Of a stretch of DNA of 64,000 nt, positions 32,641-45,127 are shown in pieces. The notes under the pieces are model-generated. The model saw only the letters and a list, made by a program, of their open reading frames with translations. It made no database searches and had not been told where the DNA came from. Position numbers and translations under genes: made by a program. This DNA comes from Tubulanus polymorphus (taxonomy: Eukaryota > Nemertea > Palaeonemertea > Tubulaniformes > Tubulanidae): positions 8,174,850-8,238,849 of the forward strand of contig NC_134029.1 of the NCBI RefSeq assembly GCF_964204645.1. Reading direction: 5' to 3'. Positions within the stretch are counted from its first letter, which is position 1; each line of letters begins with the position of its first letter.

Positions 32641-33655
32641 GGTCAGGCGACCAGTCTACATAACTGAGGGACGGGGTCGAAATTCAAAAAGTTGTCTTGA
32701 CAAGATTTAGCTTTCGGACCTAGATATAACATATCCAAAATGCAACGTGAACTATCGATAGCATTGGTGATTTCGGAGTACTTCATACGTCAGTGACGAC
32801 AGATTCGAGCCTGAGCCCGAGACAAGTTGTCGCCTATGGCTTGTTTTTCACCATGTCATCAGCAGGGCTCCACAAATTTAGTATAGTTATTGATGATATA
32901 TATTTTTGGTCTTGGGTTCGTGTTCAGCTCAGTTCGTGGACTCTATAACCATTAGATTCGTTTTTAGATTCCTTTTTTCGTCAAGTCTACGTTTTAATTT
33001 CAGGCGTTAACCTTTGATTTCCTTCTGGTCTGGTTTAACGCCGTCTCTTTTATTACTTCGTACAGAAAATTCATTTCCTATTTGTTTACGATATTTAACA
33101 GCTGAACGTGAGAGATTTTTTCTCTTAAAGAAAGAATTGTGGTGAATATTTTGCAAACAAGAAAAACACTTCAGTGACGGAAGGAAGCGGATATATTTTT
33201 CTGCCTAATATTCCATGGAAGACGTTCTCAGACGTTCATCCGTGTCAACCATCCTCGCTTGCCAGGGAATGACTCCCAGGCTCGCTTGGAACGGCTTTAC
33301 CTTAGTGCGTTCGAATCTCTTGACGGGTGAAGATGCCTATCAACGGAATTCGAAGAAGAATAAACAAAAATTGGATGCATAAATCTTTCAAAATTTTGTT
33401 GAATAAGATTCCTACCAGCTTTAAATGATTCAAGTGAGGACGATGATAACCGAGATTAAATGAGAGGTTCATAGTTCTTGAAAGTTTATCGACGCCTTAA
33501 AAAAATAACACATACGTAAGCCTAATATTGCTTAAAATCTTCGACAAAAATGTAATATATGATATTAACGATCAACGAAGTTATTTGAATACATCGATAA
33601 GAATAGAATTGACCGGCAACCAGTCAAGTACCGATATCAATTGCAAGTCGATAAC
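32641..33655. other. Intergenic, no gene seen
   Basis: Contains text near 33000-33240 (ttcaggcgttaacctttgatttcc, ttccatggaagacgttct) that recurs in diverged form at 15085-15230, so a trace of the duplicated block lies here. Otherwise nothing recognised. Confidence 0.4.
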
Positions 33656-33659
33656 CCAA

Positions 33660-34001
33660 GGCGTTTTTACGCATTCGATTTTTGCGATCGATCGGAGAAA
33701 CGCATTTTACGAGCACCGATTTTTTTGCGATCGATTTCACGATCGGCGATTTTACGAACACGATTTCCGATCGATTTTTGCAACAGACCAACTCGCTCGG
33801 CGAGCAATTTGGCGATCTGATTTCCAAGATAACAGCATCGGTAGTTCATAAAGATACAATCTTTTTCTAAACGTCGCCATATCTATGTCATGTGATTTGC
33901 CAAAACCATCGTCATTTTTACGAACATTCGATTCGATCGCAGGATCGGAGCAAATCGTTCACGAAATCGATCGCAAAAATCGGATGCTCGTAAAAACGCC
34001 T
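33660..34001. mobile_element. Foldback element rich in GCGATCGAT
   Basis: The left end ggcgtttttacgcattcga plus tttttgcgatcgat is complementary to the right end atcgatcgcaaaaatcgg...cgtaaaaacgcc. Inner arms repeat the cgatcgatttt theme. No coding capacity. Confidence 0.65.
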
Positions 34002-34184
34002 CTAACGTTATTATTCTTTAATGTTACATAACATCATCGGTAGAAGAAATGCAATACACAGAAGACAAATATAGACAAAAAGTGTAATACAAGGAACACA
34101 AAAGACAACCACAAACAAACAAAAAACGAGCACAAAAGATAACCGAAACGCTGTCCCAACTAGATCTAGTTTATACATCCGTGG

Positions 34185-34936
34185 CTGGGGCGGATCTAGA
34201 CGGGAGCACGCGGAGCACGTGCTCCTGTCGCAAATTCGAGTGCCCTTTTTTAAATGAGTGCCCTTTTTGAAAAAAGTGCGAAAAAATTGTCTCAAGTAAA
34301 GGGCATAATTATTCTCAAAAAGGGCATTGTTTAGATGCGGTGGCCGTCTGTTCTCGAGAAAAGGCACAGTTATTTTTATAAAAAGGGCATATATAAAAAA
34401 CGTAGTTTCTGTCCGTTGCTGAAGTGACTCGAGTAAAAGGCGCATTATTCTCAAAAAGGGCATTTAATACACGTGGCAGTGGTCGGTCCTTATGGAAAGG
34501 GCACATTTATTTTTGAAAAGGGCATTAATTTACACGTGATTCAAATTACCTCGTCTTAATGTGTAAATCTTTCTTAGAAAATGAGATATGTGCAATCTCA
34601 TTTAGATTGTAGTTAATCAAAATTATTTTGTTATGTACCTTGTTTATTTTATAAAAAACTTAATTGCATTCTATAAAGTTCATTATCACATTGTTTCCAT
34701 ATTAATCAATTCCCATCTCTTAAAGAATTGTTGCAGAATGTCATTTTGTGTCTCAGGTGCCTGGAAATTGCATTAAAATGGGTTGAAATTCAAAAAATTT
34801 CTGGGTGAGGTCCCCCAGACCCCCCGCGAATGCTTCGCACCTTCGCCGCTCGCCTGTCATGGATAGTAACTTTTCTTTAGATTGCCCTTTTTTAATTCTG
34901 TGCTCCTGTCATTGTCTGCCTCTAGATCCGCCCCTG
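34185..34936. mobile_element. hAT-like MITE with GTGCCCTTTTT motifs
   Basis: The termini CTGGGGCGGATCTAGA and TCTAGATCCGCCCCTG are inverted. The CAGGGGCGGATC type of end is common in animal hAT-derived elements. The inside repeats aaaaagggca/gtgcccttttt many times. A 3' fragment of the same family lies at 38143-38305 and related motifs at 52370-52500. Confidence 0.65.
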
Positions 34937-34989
34937 TCGTGGGCTCAATTAAGTACAAGTATGACGGCAGACCGCAAATCCATTAAACG

Positions 34990-35280
34990 GTAGTAGTGCC
35001 TTTCTGTATCGTTCGGTGTCGCCGTCTAACTTATAGACTGGTTTTCGGTGAGACCGGTAACCAGTCTATCTAACTTACGCGCGAATGTGACGTCACTTTG
35101 CCGCGTTAAGCGTTGTGTGGCGTTGTGTATGGCGTTGTTGATGTCAGTTTCAGTTGGTCGCGTTTGAATGTATGTAACTGACGCGTGTCTTAGTTTCACG
35201 CACCTCATTTACGTTATTCATGCCCGATATGTTACCGAATTGGTTGGATTAATCAATTAGGACGCTGTCTTCGGTGTCAG
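34990..35280 (+). promoter_or_regulatory. CpG-rich candidate promoter with non-coding first exon
   Basis: A CpG-dense stretch carries a full CRE palindrome TGACGTCA (35088-35095) and ends in a consensus splice donor, GGTGTCAG|GTAAGTAAAA, with the exon ending at 35280. It lies 5.3 kb upstream of the NCX coding exon on the same strand and has no useful ORF. The simplest reading is the promoter and 5' UTR exon of that gene; this is inference. Confidence 0.4.
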
Positions 35281-36130
35281 GTAAGTAAAACTAAATATCG
35301 AAATTATCAGTATTAGTCAGATAGTTACTGCACAATAAGTTAGCGCTAAAATGTTACTATTAAGGAATTATTTACAAACTTATCAAATAATTGTTGCTCG
35401 TGAAGTTGTTACCTCTACAACCGAGATTGACTAACCTTTGCTATTAAGTTCTTTGCTTCTTTGAAATAAAGTTGGTGAAATGACAGCCTGTGGTACATAT
35501 GCAGGTATAGATATATGGTGTTATAATACTCCAACTTAATTCATTCCATGTAGTTAATTAATTGAAAATTGGGTTTAGAATTTGGACTTAAAGATTAGGT
35601 TTTGTAATATGTTAGCTAGAACATGCCTAATTTAGAAATATTGTCCACCAATCAGTGATATTGTTGTTAATATCAGGAAAGTAGATTAACACACGTACAA
35701 ACAGGTGATTCCAAGGGTCTTATGAGAGAGACTATTAGGCCCTCAAAATTTGGAAGGCCCTGTTTGAATGCACTTACTGTTAAAAGATTGAAACAGAAAC
35801 AGAAATTTTGTCGAAAAAAACTTTACAAGATCTTTAAAAGAATCTTTTGTAACTTATCTAGAATTCTAGAATAGGGTAATTTTCGTGTCAAAAGATGGGC
35901 AGCACCGACCTTTTCGGATTAATTGGCCAAAAAATGGCAAGATCTTGCTCATGGGTCCGCCTACAATTTTAATACTGTAAATTAAGATCCCCATTTTTTC
36001 CTCCATTCGTTTTGAGTATTTTGGCCATTGGTGTAGATCTCAGTTAAACCTTGTTTTCTACAACGACGGGAGGCCTGCATTGGTAATAGACGTCCAATGC
36101 TTCGTAGCGTTTAACTGTAGTTCCACCATG
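35281..36130. other. Probable 5' intron, no gene seen
   Basis: AT-rich non-coding sequence after the GTAAGT donor. I see no exon or named repeat before the MITE at 36132. Confidence 0.4.
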
Positions 36131-36131
36131 A

Positions 36132-36385
36132 CAGGGGTCGATCTAGAAAAACTGGAGGGGCGGAGTCCAGGAGAAAAGAAAAGGTATTTTCGGATGAAGT
36201 AGCCATGTCAAAGGCTATATTGGGATTCCGCCATCATTTTTAGATATTTTTTAAGAAAGGTTGCAATATCCGAGAAGATGAGTGTCAAATGAACAAGTTT
36301 TAACGATTTTGTCTGGACGAAAAGAGCAACCCGGTGAAAAGGCAGGAGTCCGGACCCCTGAGACTACCCTCTAAATCCGCCCTTG
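36132..36385. mobile_element. Short hAT-like MITE
   Basis: The ends caggggtcgatctaga and ctaaatccgcccttg are imperfectly inverted and of the same style as the element at 34185. Confidence 0.45.
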
Positions 36386-36389
36386 CATT

Positions 36390-37256
36390 ACTACCTAGTT
36401 AAATCCGTTACTGCGACTTGTGTCTCATGTCTAGTCTAACAGCTAGCTACGAGTCCTGAATTATTGCCCGGTTTAACTAGTAAACTGCGACTGGTATTGT
36501 GCATGCTCGCATTCTAGCGAATATAGCCCGCGCACGATAGCAAAAATCGACTTAAGAAGGATTAACCGTTAAGAGAGAGGGGAGTGATTGTTCGGTGTGA
36601 TTAATCCACTGCCAGGTGACGCGAACTTAAGGCATAGCCACACGTCGATGACTCGGTTACAAGGCAGACTGGCGTGGCGTGACGCGAGAGCCTTCTGGCA
36701 GCGGTCCCTATGGGGACGCGGCCTGGTAGCGCGCTCGTTTGCTAAGATAAACATTGGTCACTTACGCGTTAACAAAATTCGGCTATTGATTCTATAGTGT
36801 AATATAAATAACTCGTTGTCTTGTTCAAATTCGTAGGTTTTAAATTTATTAGCGACCGCCTGTTTTATCTTAACGTCGCGTGAATTCCCACCTTTGTCAT
36901 TTCGTCGAGACGTTTTCTTTTGAAAACGGGAAATATCGCTGGGCTATAATTCAACTAATATATTTTCTGCGCTAGTTAGAATAACTTCCCCTAATCTCCT
37001 TTTCCCGCGTCAGCTTATAAGCTCAGCAGAAAGTGAGAAACAGCATATCAATTTTTTAGCCTTATCGTTATGTCGCATTGCGTTGCTTTGATATTCCATT
37101 TTCATATACTGTTTATTTGTTATTTGAGAATTCTTCCGTAATCGACGGGTGATCTCTTAGATATTTTGCGTACTTGTTGATGACCTGTGAAAATCATCAA
37201 TGAATTCGCTTTACCCATTGCTGAGATAATAGATTTTTGGGGATACCTGCAGGGCC
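36390..37256. other. CpG-containing non-coding region
   Basis: A second CpG-rich patch (about 36480-36760) could be an alternative promoter or leader exon for the exchanger gene. Open frames here are short, run on both strands, and lack protein-like composition. Confidence 0.3.
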
Positions 37257-37371
37257 TGGTTACACAGTTGAGGGGTTTATAGTTAACACTGAGTTAAAAT
37301 CATTTCATTTTCAACGTTTTTACTCTTTAGCATCAAATTTTACTCAGAGCTGTGGAACTGGATCCAGCTTA
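37257..37371. mobile_element. Palindromic MITE, family GTTCCACAG (copy 2 of 3)
   Basis: Left acacagttga...gttaacactgagtt, right tttactcagagctgtggaactggatcc. Same architecture as 1151-1254. Confidence 0.6.
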
Positions 37372-39500
37372 TGTATTATTACTAAATTTATCAAAATATC
37401 ATTCATTTAATTGATGAACCTACCGTACATTTAGTGGCGAAAGTGCTACAAACAAGTACTATCTGTCTCGTTTGACTAGAAATATCGCTTAAACGTTGAA
37501 ATGTAGATTTTGATCGAATTCTATTAATGGAGTTCATCGTCCGAATCCATAACGGCGAGGTACGATTTTTCCACTGATTGTATATTTCGTTTAATCGGGC
37601 CTTTCACCTGTGAGGGCTACGCGCGGTGAGAAGATTGATGGTTATTAGGTATTATAGCTTGGTGTATGCACGCACCGGCTTCTCTCGAGCTATCAATCAG
37701 ATACTCTGTGTGTCTGTGTACAGTGTGCGATGCTGTGACTGTTTCTTACTCGGTAAAACACGATCAACACCTTTTAGTCATCTCGTCTCTCTGTCTCTGA
37801 AGTCATTTCGAACGAAACCGTTCGTGCATCGGCTGCGGTGTTTATTCTTAATCGAGAAGTTAGTTGATATTCTGCGGATTACTCGGCCTTCGCGCATACA
37901 CCGCGAGATCGTAAACTGAGATGCCCCTTACGATTCTCGATTATTTGAGATTCATGTTTTATTGTCATTCACTTAAACGTCGTCCATGGTGCCATCGTAT
38001 AAATGTGTTTAAGGCCAGGCGTAGTCAATTTCGTGTTCATTTAGCCTATATATCTTTCTTTTCACAATGGCAACATTTTCCACTGGCAACTAAGACAGCA
38101 GTCACCAGCCCAAGTTTTAGCTAATATTCTCTTAAATGTTCCCCAAGTGCCTAGAAATTACGTGAAATTGCACTGAAATTTCAAAATTTCCCCCAGACCC
38201 CCGTTTTCGCTGGGGGGATACTTAATTTGCCCTTTTTCAGTTCATATGCCATTTGTATATCTGCTTGCTCCTGTCAATGTCTGCCCCAGGATCTACCCTC
38301 GACAATAGATGTATATGCTTGAAGAAATTAGTGCAATTTTTGTCAACAAATTTCTTGTGTCAGTTCTTTAGCAATTCAGTTATTTGGTTTTAAGTATCCT
38401 GCTTAAGTTGTTGAGCGTGTGTCATTTTTGATGCAAGACAAAGTACGAGACTAATGATGTTTTCGTCAATTCGTTTTTGAATAATCTTGTCTCGTAACAA
38501 TGTAGTAGTTCCTAGCAGGGATGTCCCAGACCTCCCTAGAGTACGTCGTCCTCCCCGGGAGATAGCATGTCGGTTCAACACGAAATGCCTAATGACACGC
38601 GTCTAGTAGACGCAAGGATTTTATGTGCAATGAATTCGAACCGCAGCCGATTAATAACGACAATGACAGCAATTTCCAGTGATGTCTCTGAAATTACGGA
38701 AATGCCTGTTAAGAGAAATGAGAAATTTATTTACTTATCCTCGAGTGCTTCTGTTAATGGCCCTAAAGACTTGACTATACACTAGACAACCGTTTCGCGA
38801 TCTACAGCATCAAACCCGCGGTTCCGTCTAAAAAAAATGTGACCGATTGGATGGTTCGCCGATGAATAGTGCAAATGGATATAAGACGATTTTTGCCCGG
38901 TGAGTGGGGAGACTTTTTCCAGACAATAGGACTCCGACCTGATCAATTTTTTAAACGATCCAATTTATTGATATCGAACTGATGTAAGATAAAAAAGGAA
39001 CCTGTCACGCGGCAGTAATGGGCAGGTTGAACAGACGATTAGAAAATAAATGATAAAAGAGTGATGAAAGAGGCGAATAAGGAAAAAACACTGGAAGAAA
39101 ATTAGAATTAGAACATGCTGTCGGGTTAGGGGCACTATTTCTGTAAATGAATTGGGATAAAAGAGATGATCTCGGAATTAGTGTTGAAGACCTGATCAAT
39201 CTCTACCAGTAATCGATAACAAGCGATGTTTAGCTTTGTTCGGTGACTGTTTGGAATTAAGTTATTCACTGATAGCTTATAAGCTTTGGCCTGTTATGCG
39301 TTCTGGTAAGATTTTAATGAAGCGTTAATTACGGTCGTTTATCATCTATAGTGCGCCCACTAAGTTCAGGCGGTACTTTCCGAATATTCGCACCTGATAA
39401 AGCGCTAAACTTCCTTCGAAGAAAATGTTGGACTGTAAAATGTCTATAAGACGACATCTATCGTCATTTTCGAACTTGCGTCAAAACAATGCAAAGTAAC
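37372..39500. other. Non-coding region upstream of the exchanger gene
   Basis: No recognised gene. 38143-38305 is a fragment of the 34185 MITE family (agtgcctagaaatt, cccccagaccccc, gctcctgtcaatgtctgcc). Frames around 37626-37919 and 38567-38785 are not convincingly coding. Confidence 0.4.
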
Positions 39501-39506
39501 AGCTTA

Positions 39507-40183
39507 AAGGCTGGCTTGTGTCGACAAGCGACTACGCCTACTGACGCAACTGGGTTTATCACCGATTAGTGGCCTACGAGAGGCTGCCAGTTGCTGCTGA
39601 CATAAGCCGGCTTGCGACAGCAACCCAACGCCTTCCGACTCTCCGCAACCCGTATCCAGTTAGTTGCCCATGTTCTACTCCAGCTTACAGTAGGTGGACA
39701 GTTGCTTTCGATCGTAACCGACATGAAGCTCATCTGCAACGCGACGGAACTGACTGCAGGGGTTCCAGTCAATGAAAGACTGCATATAGATAGTACTAAT
39801 TTTGAACGATAGTGTCATTAGTAATTAGTCATTAACTTTCAAATTCAAATAGTCCCAAAGGCAAACAAAATAACTCCAGCATTGTAGATGACTGGACAGA
39901 AGGTCTCGAAACAAAATTGGTAGAATTGTGGTCGATTCAGAGCTGATACATGCCTTCATATATACTATTCTCAAAATGTTCATTATTTGGCCATCAGCAA
40001 TTAGTTGAGTTGACATCAATCGTAACCGACATAAGCAGGGAAGCAACTGGGAGGATCACATATCCCGCTAGTTGGCCTCAGTTGCTGCGAATCGGAGCGC
40101 AGTCGACATAAGCTGGGCTGCGATCGCGGTTGCTCTCAGTTGCGTCGGTAGGCGTCGCGTCGCTTGTCGACATAAGCCAGCCT
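39507..40183. mobile_element. Foldback MITE with AGGCTGGCTT ends
   Basis: Left aggctggcttgtgtcgacaa then gcgactacgcc; right ggcgtcgcgtcgcttgtcga then cataagccagcct. GACATAAGC motifs recur inside in both orientations. Flanking taa on both sides may be the target duplication. Confidence 0.65.
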
Positions 40184-40412
40184 TAAAAAAGAAAGGAGTA
40201 TAGAATAGTGACACGCTCATCAATAATCATTATCTGTCTTTACATTACTGGCCACTGATTGCCTTTTAAGAAATGCTTCTATTTAGCTGAGTTTGTCACG
40301 ATAGATTTAGGTCTCTTTTTCACTACCACCATTACCACTTTTTTATTCATTTACGAAGATTTATGACATCAACAGTTTTGATGAAATAATGTAACACTAT
40401 GAAGCGCAAATT

Positions 40413-40534
40413 GCTATTTGATCTGAGGCTAAATTCGGTAAAGATTAGTTCAATTTCTTTTGTTGTATTTTCTCATTTGATCTAAGGCTAAATTCAATAA
40501 AGATTAGTTCAATTTCTTACGTTGTATTTTTCAG
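40413..40534 (+). repeat. 59-bp tandem duplication next to the NCX exon acceptor
   Basis: gatctgaggctaaattcggt and gatctaaggctaaattcaat, each followed by aaagattagttcaatttctt and a T-rich tail, occur twice in tandem. The second ends in TTTTTCAG (AG at 40533-40534), a good splice acceptor just before the NCX leader; the first copy ends in tattttctc with no AG. Confidence 0.7.
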
Positions 40535-40544
40535 TTCGCTCAAC

Positions 40545-40571
40545 ATGAATAACGATTTTCATAATAATTGA
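40545..40571 (+). promoter_or_regulatory. Short upstream ORF (8 codons) in the NCX leader
   Basis: An ATG at 40545 opens a frame of eight codons that stops at TGA 40569-40571, 57 nt before the main ATG. If the leader exon begins at 40535 the uORF is present in the mRNA and could damp translation. Confidence 0.35.
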
Positions 40572-40628
40572 ATACAGTATTCTCGCGCAGGAAACGAGCA
40601 CTATTCTATATAGAAAACGAAAAACATC

Positions 40629-41366
40629 ATGGCGCCTCACGTCTACACGAACTTCACGAATGGATACATCGTCGAGTACGGAAATATGGGTAAGGTGTGC
40701 CAGAGCTGGCTGCTGTTGCCGGCCGAGAATCTCTGGCCGCAAGGACTACGCGGGTTCTTGTACATATTCGCGATGGGCTATCTGTTCATGGGCATCGCGA
40801 TCGTCAGCGACGTGTTCATGTGCAGCATCGAGACGATCACGAGCAAACGCCGCACGATCATCCAGTGGGACGACGAGAAAAAGGAGAAGGTCGAAATTGA
40901 GGTGCTCTTCTGGAACGAAACGGTCGCCAACCTGACGCTGATGGCGCTCGGCAGCAGCGCGCCGGAGATTGTGTTGGCTATCATCGAAACGGCGGTGAAC
41001 CTCGGCAATCCGACGCCGTCAGGCTCGTTGGGCACGTTCACGATTATCGGCAGCGCCGCGTTCAATTTGCTCGTGATCACGGCGATTTGCATCATCAGCG
41101 TGCCGTCGAAGAGTTACAAACGCATCAAGGAGTTCGGCGTGTTCTGCATGACGTCGTTCTGGTCGATTTTCGCGTACATCTGGGTATTAATCGTCGTGAA
41201 ATTCGTCACGCCGAACTACGTCGACATCTGGGAGGCGTTCATCACGTTCGCGTTTTTCCCGATTATGGTGATATTGGCGTATTGCCAGGACAACGGCTGG
41301 TGGGCCCATCGGTGTCGCAAAACGTCGGCCGTCGACGTCGAACGTAACGAAGAAGAGCAAGAAATG
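40629..41366 (+). CDS. Na+/Ca2+ exchanger (SLC8/NCX family), first coding exon, 246 aa
   Basis: NCX proteins extrude Ca2+ across the plasma membrane in exchange for about three Na+. The exon encodes the N-terminal membrane half. A membrane segment FLYIFAMGYLFMGIAIVSDVFM (43-64) is followed by SIETITSKRR. The alpha-1 repeat starts at WNETVANLTLMALGSSAPEI (95-114), with ion-binding G108, S109, S110 and E113, and continues to TIIGSAAFNLLVI (138-150). Then come WSIFAYIWVL and WEAFITFAFFPIMV. The basic tail HRCRKTSAVDVERNEEEQEM lies where vertebrate NCX has the XIP autoregulatory helix but does not resemble it well. The exon ends phase 0 at ATG|GTGAGT (41366). Upstream, TTTTTCAG at 40534 suggests a spliced 5' UTR. 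A typical NCX needs about 650 more residues (Calx-beta domains, alpha-2); none is recognisable before 64000. SLC8 membership is firm, the paralogue is not. Confidence 0.92.
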
Positions 41367-41419
41367 GTGAGTTTCTTTTTTTTTTGTTATTTATTATATT
41401 GATAATGATATCATTAATC

Positions 41420-41840
41420 AGGGTTCTGTATGACTTCTTGATTCCTTAGAAATTTTTCCAAACAGAAAATGCGTTGAAACTCCTTTGATTTGAGCAAAAT
41501 GCCCGAAACCCCCTTTAAACTCCTTTAATTTTGAGAAATAGGCCGTTAGAAATGTTTGCCTAGTCTGTAGTTGTACAGTAGACGACACCTAAATCGGTAC
41601 AGTTGGGTCCAGGATCTTTTTTTACCCAATTAGGCAGTTACCAAATAAGAGAGTTTAATGGTGTAAAGGATAAAAATTGTTAACAAAACCACTGAATTAA
41701 CTGTTTACTGAGATAAATAGTACATTGATTTAGGAGAAGTTCATTGTAATTGGGATATGAAAGTGGCGCAGACACTTCCTTGGAATTTGACATTTTCTCC
41801 CTGAAAACTCCTTATATCCGTAGGGACCCTGTTCATAATA
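41420..41840. repeat. Interspersed repeat (inverted partner at 5150-5610)
   Basis: Reverse-complement match to PIGO intron 4, including agtctgtagttgtacagtag and ggtgtaaaggataaaa. Moderately diverged. Confidence 0.65.
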
Positions 41841-42454
41841 GTTAATATATTTGTTCGTTAGGATCCGCACTGAAAAGATACTTATTAACAGAAGATATAG
41901 ATCGACAGTTTGACCGTGGCGGATTCAGTTTCTTTTGAATAATTCAAGCCCCTGTATAGTCTTTTATTATTAACTCATGTATTGAGTATTGTAATCTGGA
42001 CTCAGAATAGATTAACCCTTGAGTAAAGTTTTAACCTAAAACCGTGCAGTTTTCAAAAACTCGTAGTGATAATTTAGCAACTGACTTATTGTATAGAATT
42101 TGTCTGACGTTCTTGTAGTAGTATATATGAATAGTTCTGTAGCTATTGTTACTATGCCCTATTACTCAGTGTTTCATATATATCATGTATTAGGTATGGC
42201 TTGCCGACTCTGAAAAACAGGTAATTCTGTTTTTGTTGTGATCATTCTTATTAGACGAGCTACTTAACGGAAAATATGGTTGGCCCCCATATTCCTCCTT
42301 GCGTAAGAATTACCGCGAAGATTTATCATTGACTTGCCGGTTAATTTATGCTTCAGGGGGTTGGTACTGTTGTGACTGCAGTGGCAAAAGTGAAAATGAG
42401 TAACTAAATGATGTTTTTATTTTCTGTACTACGTTTTTGACGAACTCGAAATAA

Positions 42455-42545
42455 ATTCGCCACAGCAATATTAGAACACCTGTTAAAAATCGGCAATTGG
42501 TCGCAGCAATCAAAATTTGCTTCCAACGCGCCTGATGCCTTCCGA
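42455..42545. repeat. Interspersed repeat (partner at 4095-4185)
   Basis: Direct partner of the PIGO-intron repeat: agcaatattagaacacctgt, gcaatcaaaatttgcttcca, acgcgcctgatgcc. Confidence 0.55.
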
Positions 42546-44364
42546 TATTTCGTCGATTGGACGCGGTTATTTCGAGATATTATTATAGCCGGATTTATGG
42601 AGGCCGCCATCTTTCCTAAAAGCCATTTTTGATCACCGAGTTGTAGTAGAATATTGGTCACTCCGAAGCATGTTATAGAATGATAGGAATTCGCTATGTT
42701 CATGTATATACAACGGTTTGCTTTTATTGTGACGATATGATATAATATGATATGATATGATGAGACATTCACTTTATTTTCACTTTTATAAACCACTGGA
42801 ATGCCAGCGAGAAAAGTCATTTCAGTTGCTACTACAGTAGAACATTACATAGCAATGCTGTTTGTTTTCACTGATCACTTCGAGTTTGTAGCGTACACTT
42901 CATGTATTCAATGGGAGTTTCCTCGCATACTATTTAACGTGATTGGCCGAATGTACATTTGTCCGTACTGCTTCAGTCTGAAGTTGTTGGCGTAGCCTTA
43001 TTTTCAGTACGGGCACATTGATCGCCGCCGGCACTTATGTATATAAGCCCAAGTATCGACCCAACAACCCGTTGCTTTAAGGTTACTTGTCACATCGATA
43101 GGGATGAACAAAGTCAATTCCCATATCAAATACTTTTGAAGGATGGTTAACGGCACTGGTTTCATCTACCAACTAGTATAATCAGTTTTCAAACGCATTT
43201 CATACTGAATACATGCAGGGATGGACGTAGGGGTGGTCTGGGGTTTCTGGGGCCCTGCCTTCCCAATGAGGTTGCCCTTTTAACAAATTTGACATTCATC
43301 CTCTCAGAATTTTCATCTTTTAGGAAATATTTCTTCAAGAATATCTTAACACCAAAGGTGGCACCCCGCTTGCGTCCTTTGTCATGGCTGCCTTATCGGG
43401 AGCGTTGCCTTTTCTTTCTCGACTCCAGCCTTCCAATTTTCCTGGTTCAGCAATGTTATCAATTTTCAAAGGCATTTGATGTGACATGTTTTGCCGATGT
43501 CTCCTGTTTAAAGTTCGTTTGTCTTTTATACCAGCCACTAAGCTTCAGCAAACCAGTTTAAAGGAAAGGAGAAATCTTGGGTAAATTTGATGATCGCTTT
43601 AGCGAATAGCAATGAAAGGGTTAAAGTAAATTTTCAATGCTCGCATTGACGGCGACGATTTCAATATGGCTTCATAAATCATGAAACGCGTTTATCGAGA
43701 CACGTCATCTCACCTGAACTGTATCGGTATACTGTGCGTATGACAGATGTCTAAGTGGCTTTTAAAACGTCAGTCCTCGCATGCGCGAATAATTTATCAA
43801 ATTCGTCTCCTATCAATCGATATCTCTGAAGGTCCATGAGTCTCGTTCAGTTGCTTGAAAGTTGGTTTAAGGTAACAATGAACTTTTAACTGTCACTATG
43901 TCAACTATCCACTGGTTAAATTTAACCAACTTTTGAGCAACTGGCCAAAGCCTTTCAATTTTCCAAGATCTACCCCTGACGTTTTAAACTTCTCAAATAG
44001 TTTTAGTATATTTATATATATGCTATGAATATGCACACTATTTATTTCTTATTAGTACATTAGTACAGACAAGTTTGCCATTTAACTTACAACGGGTGCT
44101 GCAAGGCCTGGGAAATAATGTGGTCTTGTCGTTTAACGTGGAACCAAATAATTGGACAATGAACCCCCTATATATCTTTGACTAGTATTTATTGCACCGT
44201 ATTTATTGCACCGTGCTTAATAAGCATATGAATTTCTATATGCATAACTGGGCGAACTTCAAAAAGCAATTAGTATTTCATGTTATTTATTTAATGTACT
44301 TTTTTCATATCACATAATTGTTTTTATGAAATATTCTGAACATTGGAATCCCCTTGTATGTATA

Positions 44365-44605
44365 TATAGCAACGATCACACAAGCGTTTTTGGCCCCGGG
44401 CCAAATTTGGGCCCGGAACGACTGTTCACACGGGTGCCAAATGGGCCCGAGCCTGTTTGCGAATAAAAATCGGACCAGGCCCGAGCCAAATTTTCGCACG
44501 GGACAAATTATAGCCTTTAAATCATAACTAGGACTGAAAATGAACGGGCCTGATCCGTACTGGTTTGGCACGTGCCAAATCGTCTCCGTGTGATCGCGGC
44601 ATAGC
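44365..44605. mobile_element. MITE, family GGGCCAAATTTGGGCCC (copy 1 of 5)
   Basis: Ends aacgatcacacaagcgtttt and cgtctccgtgtgatcgcggc are inverted. The inside alternates gggccaaat and atttggc words. Copies lie at 46255-46508, 50937-51353, 58268-58540 and 63372-63662. Confidence 0.65.
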
Positions 44606-45127
44606 TGTCCTAACGTATCTCAATCATCTCTCTTTAAAGAGCGAAACAACAATTCTACCATTACGTATATATACTCCACGCTTGATGAGTTTATCTAAAC
44701 GAATAATCAGGCAGAGAAAAAACTGAAGCCAATCTCGAATGTTAGTAACGAAAACTTTTTATTCCTTATTTCATCGCGACGACAAATGCAACTATTCAGC
44801 GCACTTCAACTTAGATGATAAATAATGCCGTGGTGGTATTCGGCTCGACACCTTTTTCGAAGAAGAAAGCTAATGAAAGCAGCGCTAGAATTAATTGTCG
44901 TCGCATTAGAAAACACGCGGCGGCTACTCGAATTATGTTTGCGCATCCTCGTCTGTCTCGTTGTATTATGGTCGTTACTGTTGACAACGACAGAACAATG
45001 AATATACGACATCTTAGAAATCAATGCGCGAATGGATAATTTTCATCATATAATGAAACTTTGTTTTTCGACGTTGTTTTTCAGCAGTGCCATAATTGGG
45101 TAGGACATTATTGACGCCATTGTAAAA

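Noticed and set aside
33528-33870. Frames over the GCGATCGAT region
   Set aside because: They coincide with the foldback element and are open on both strands because of its symmetric words.
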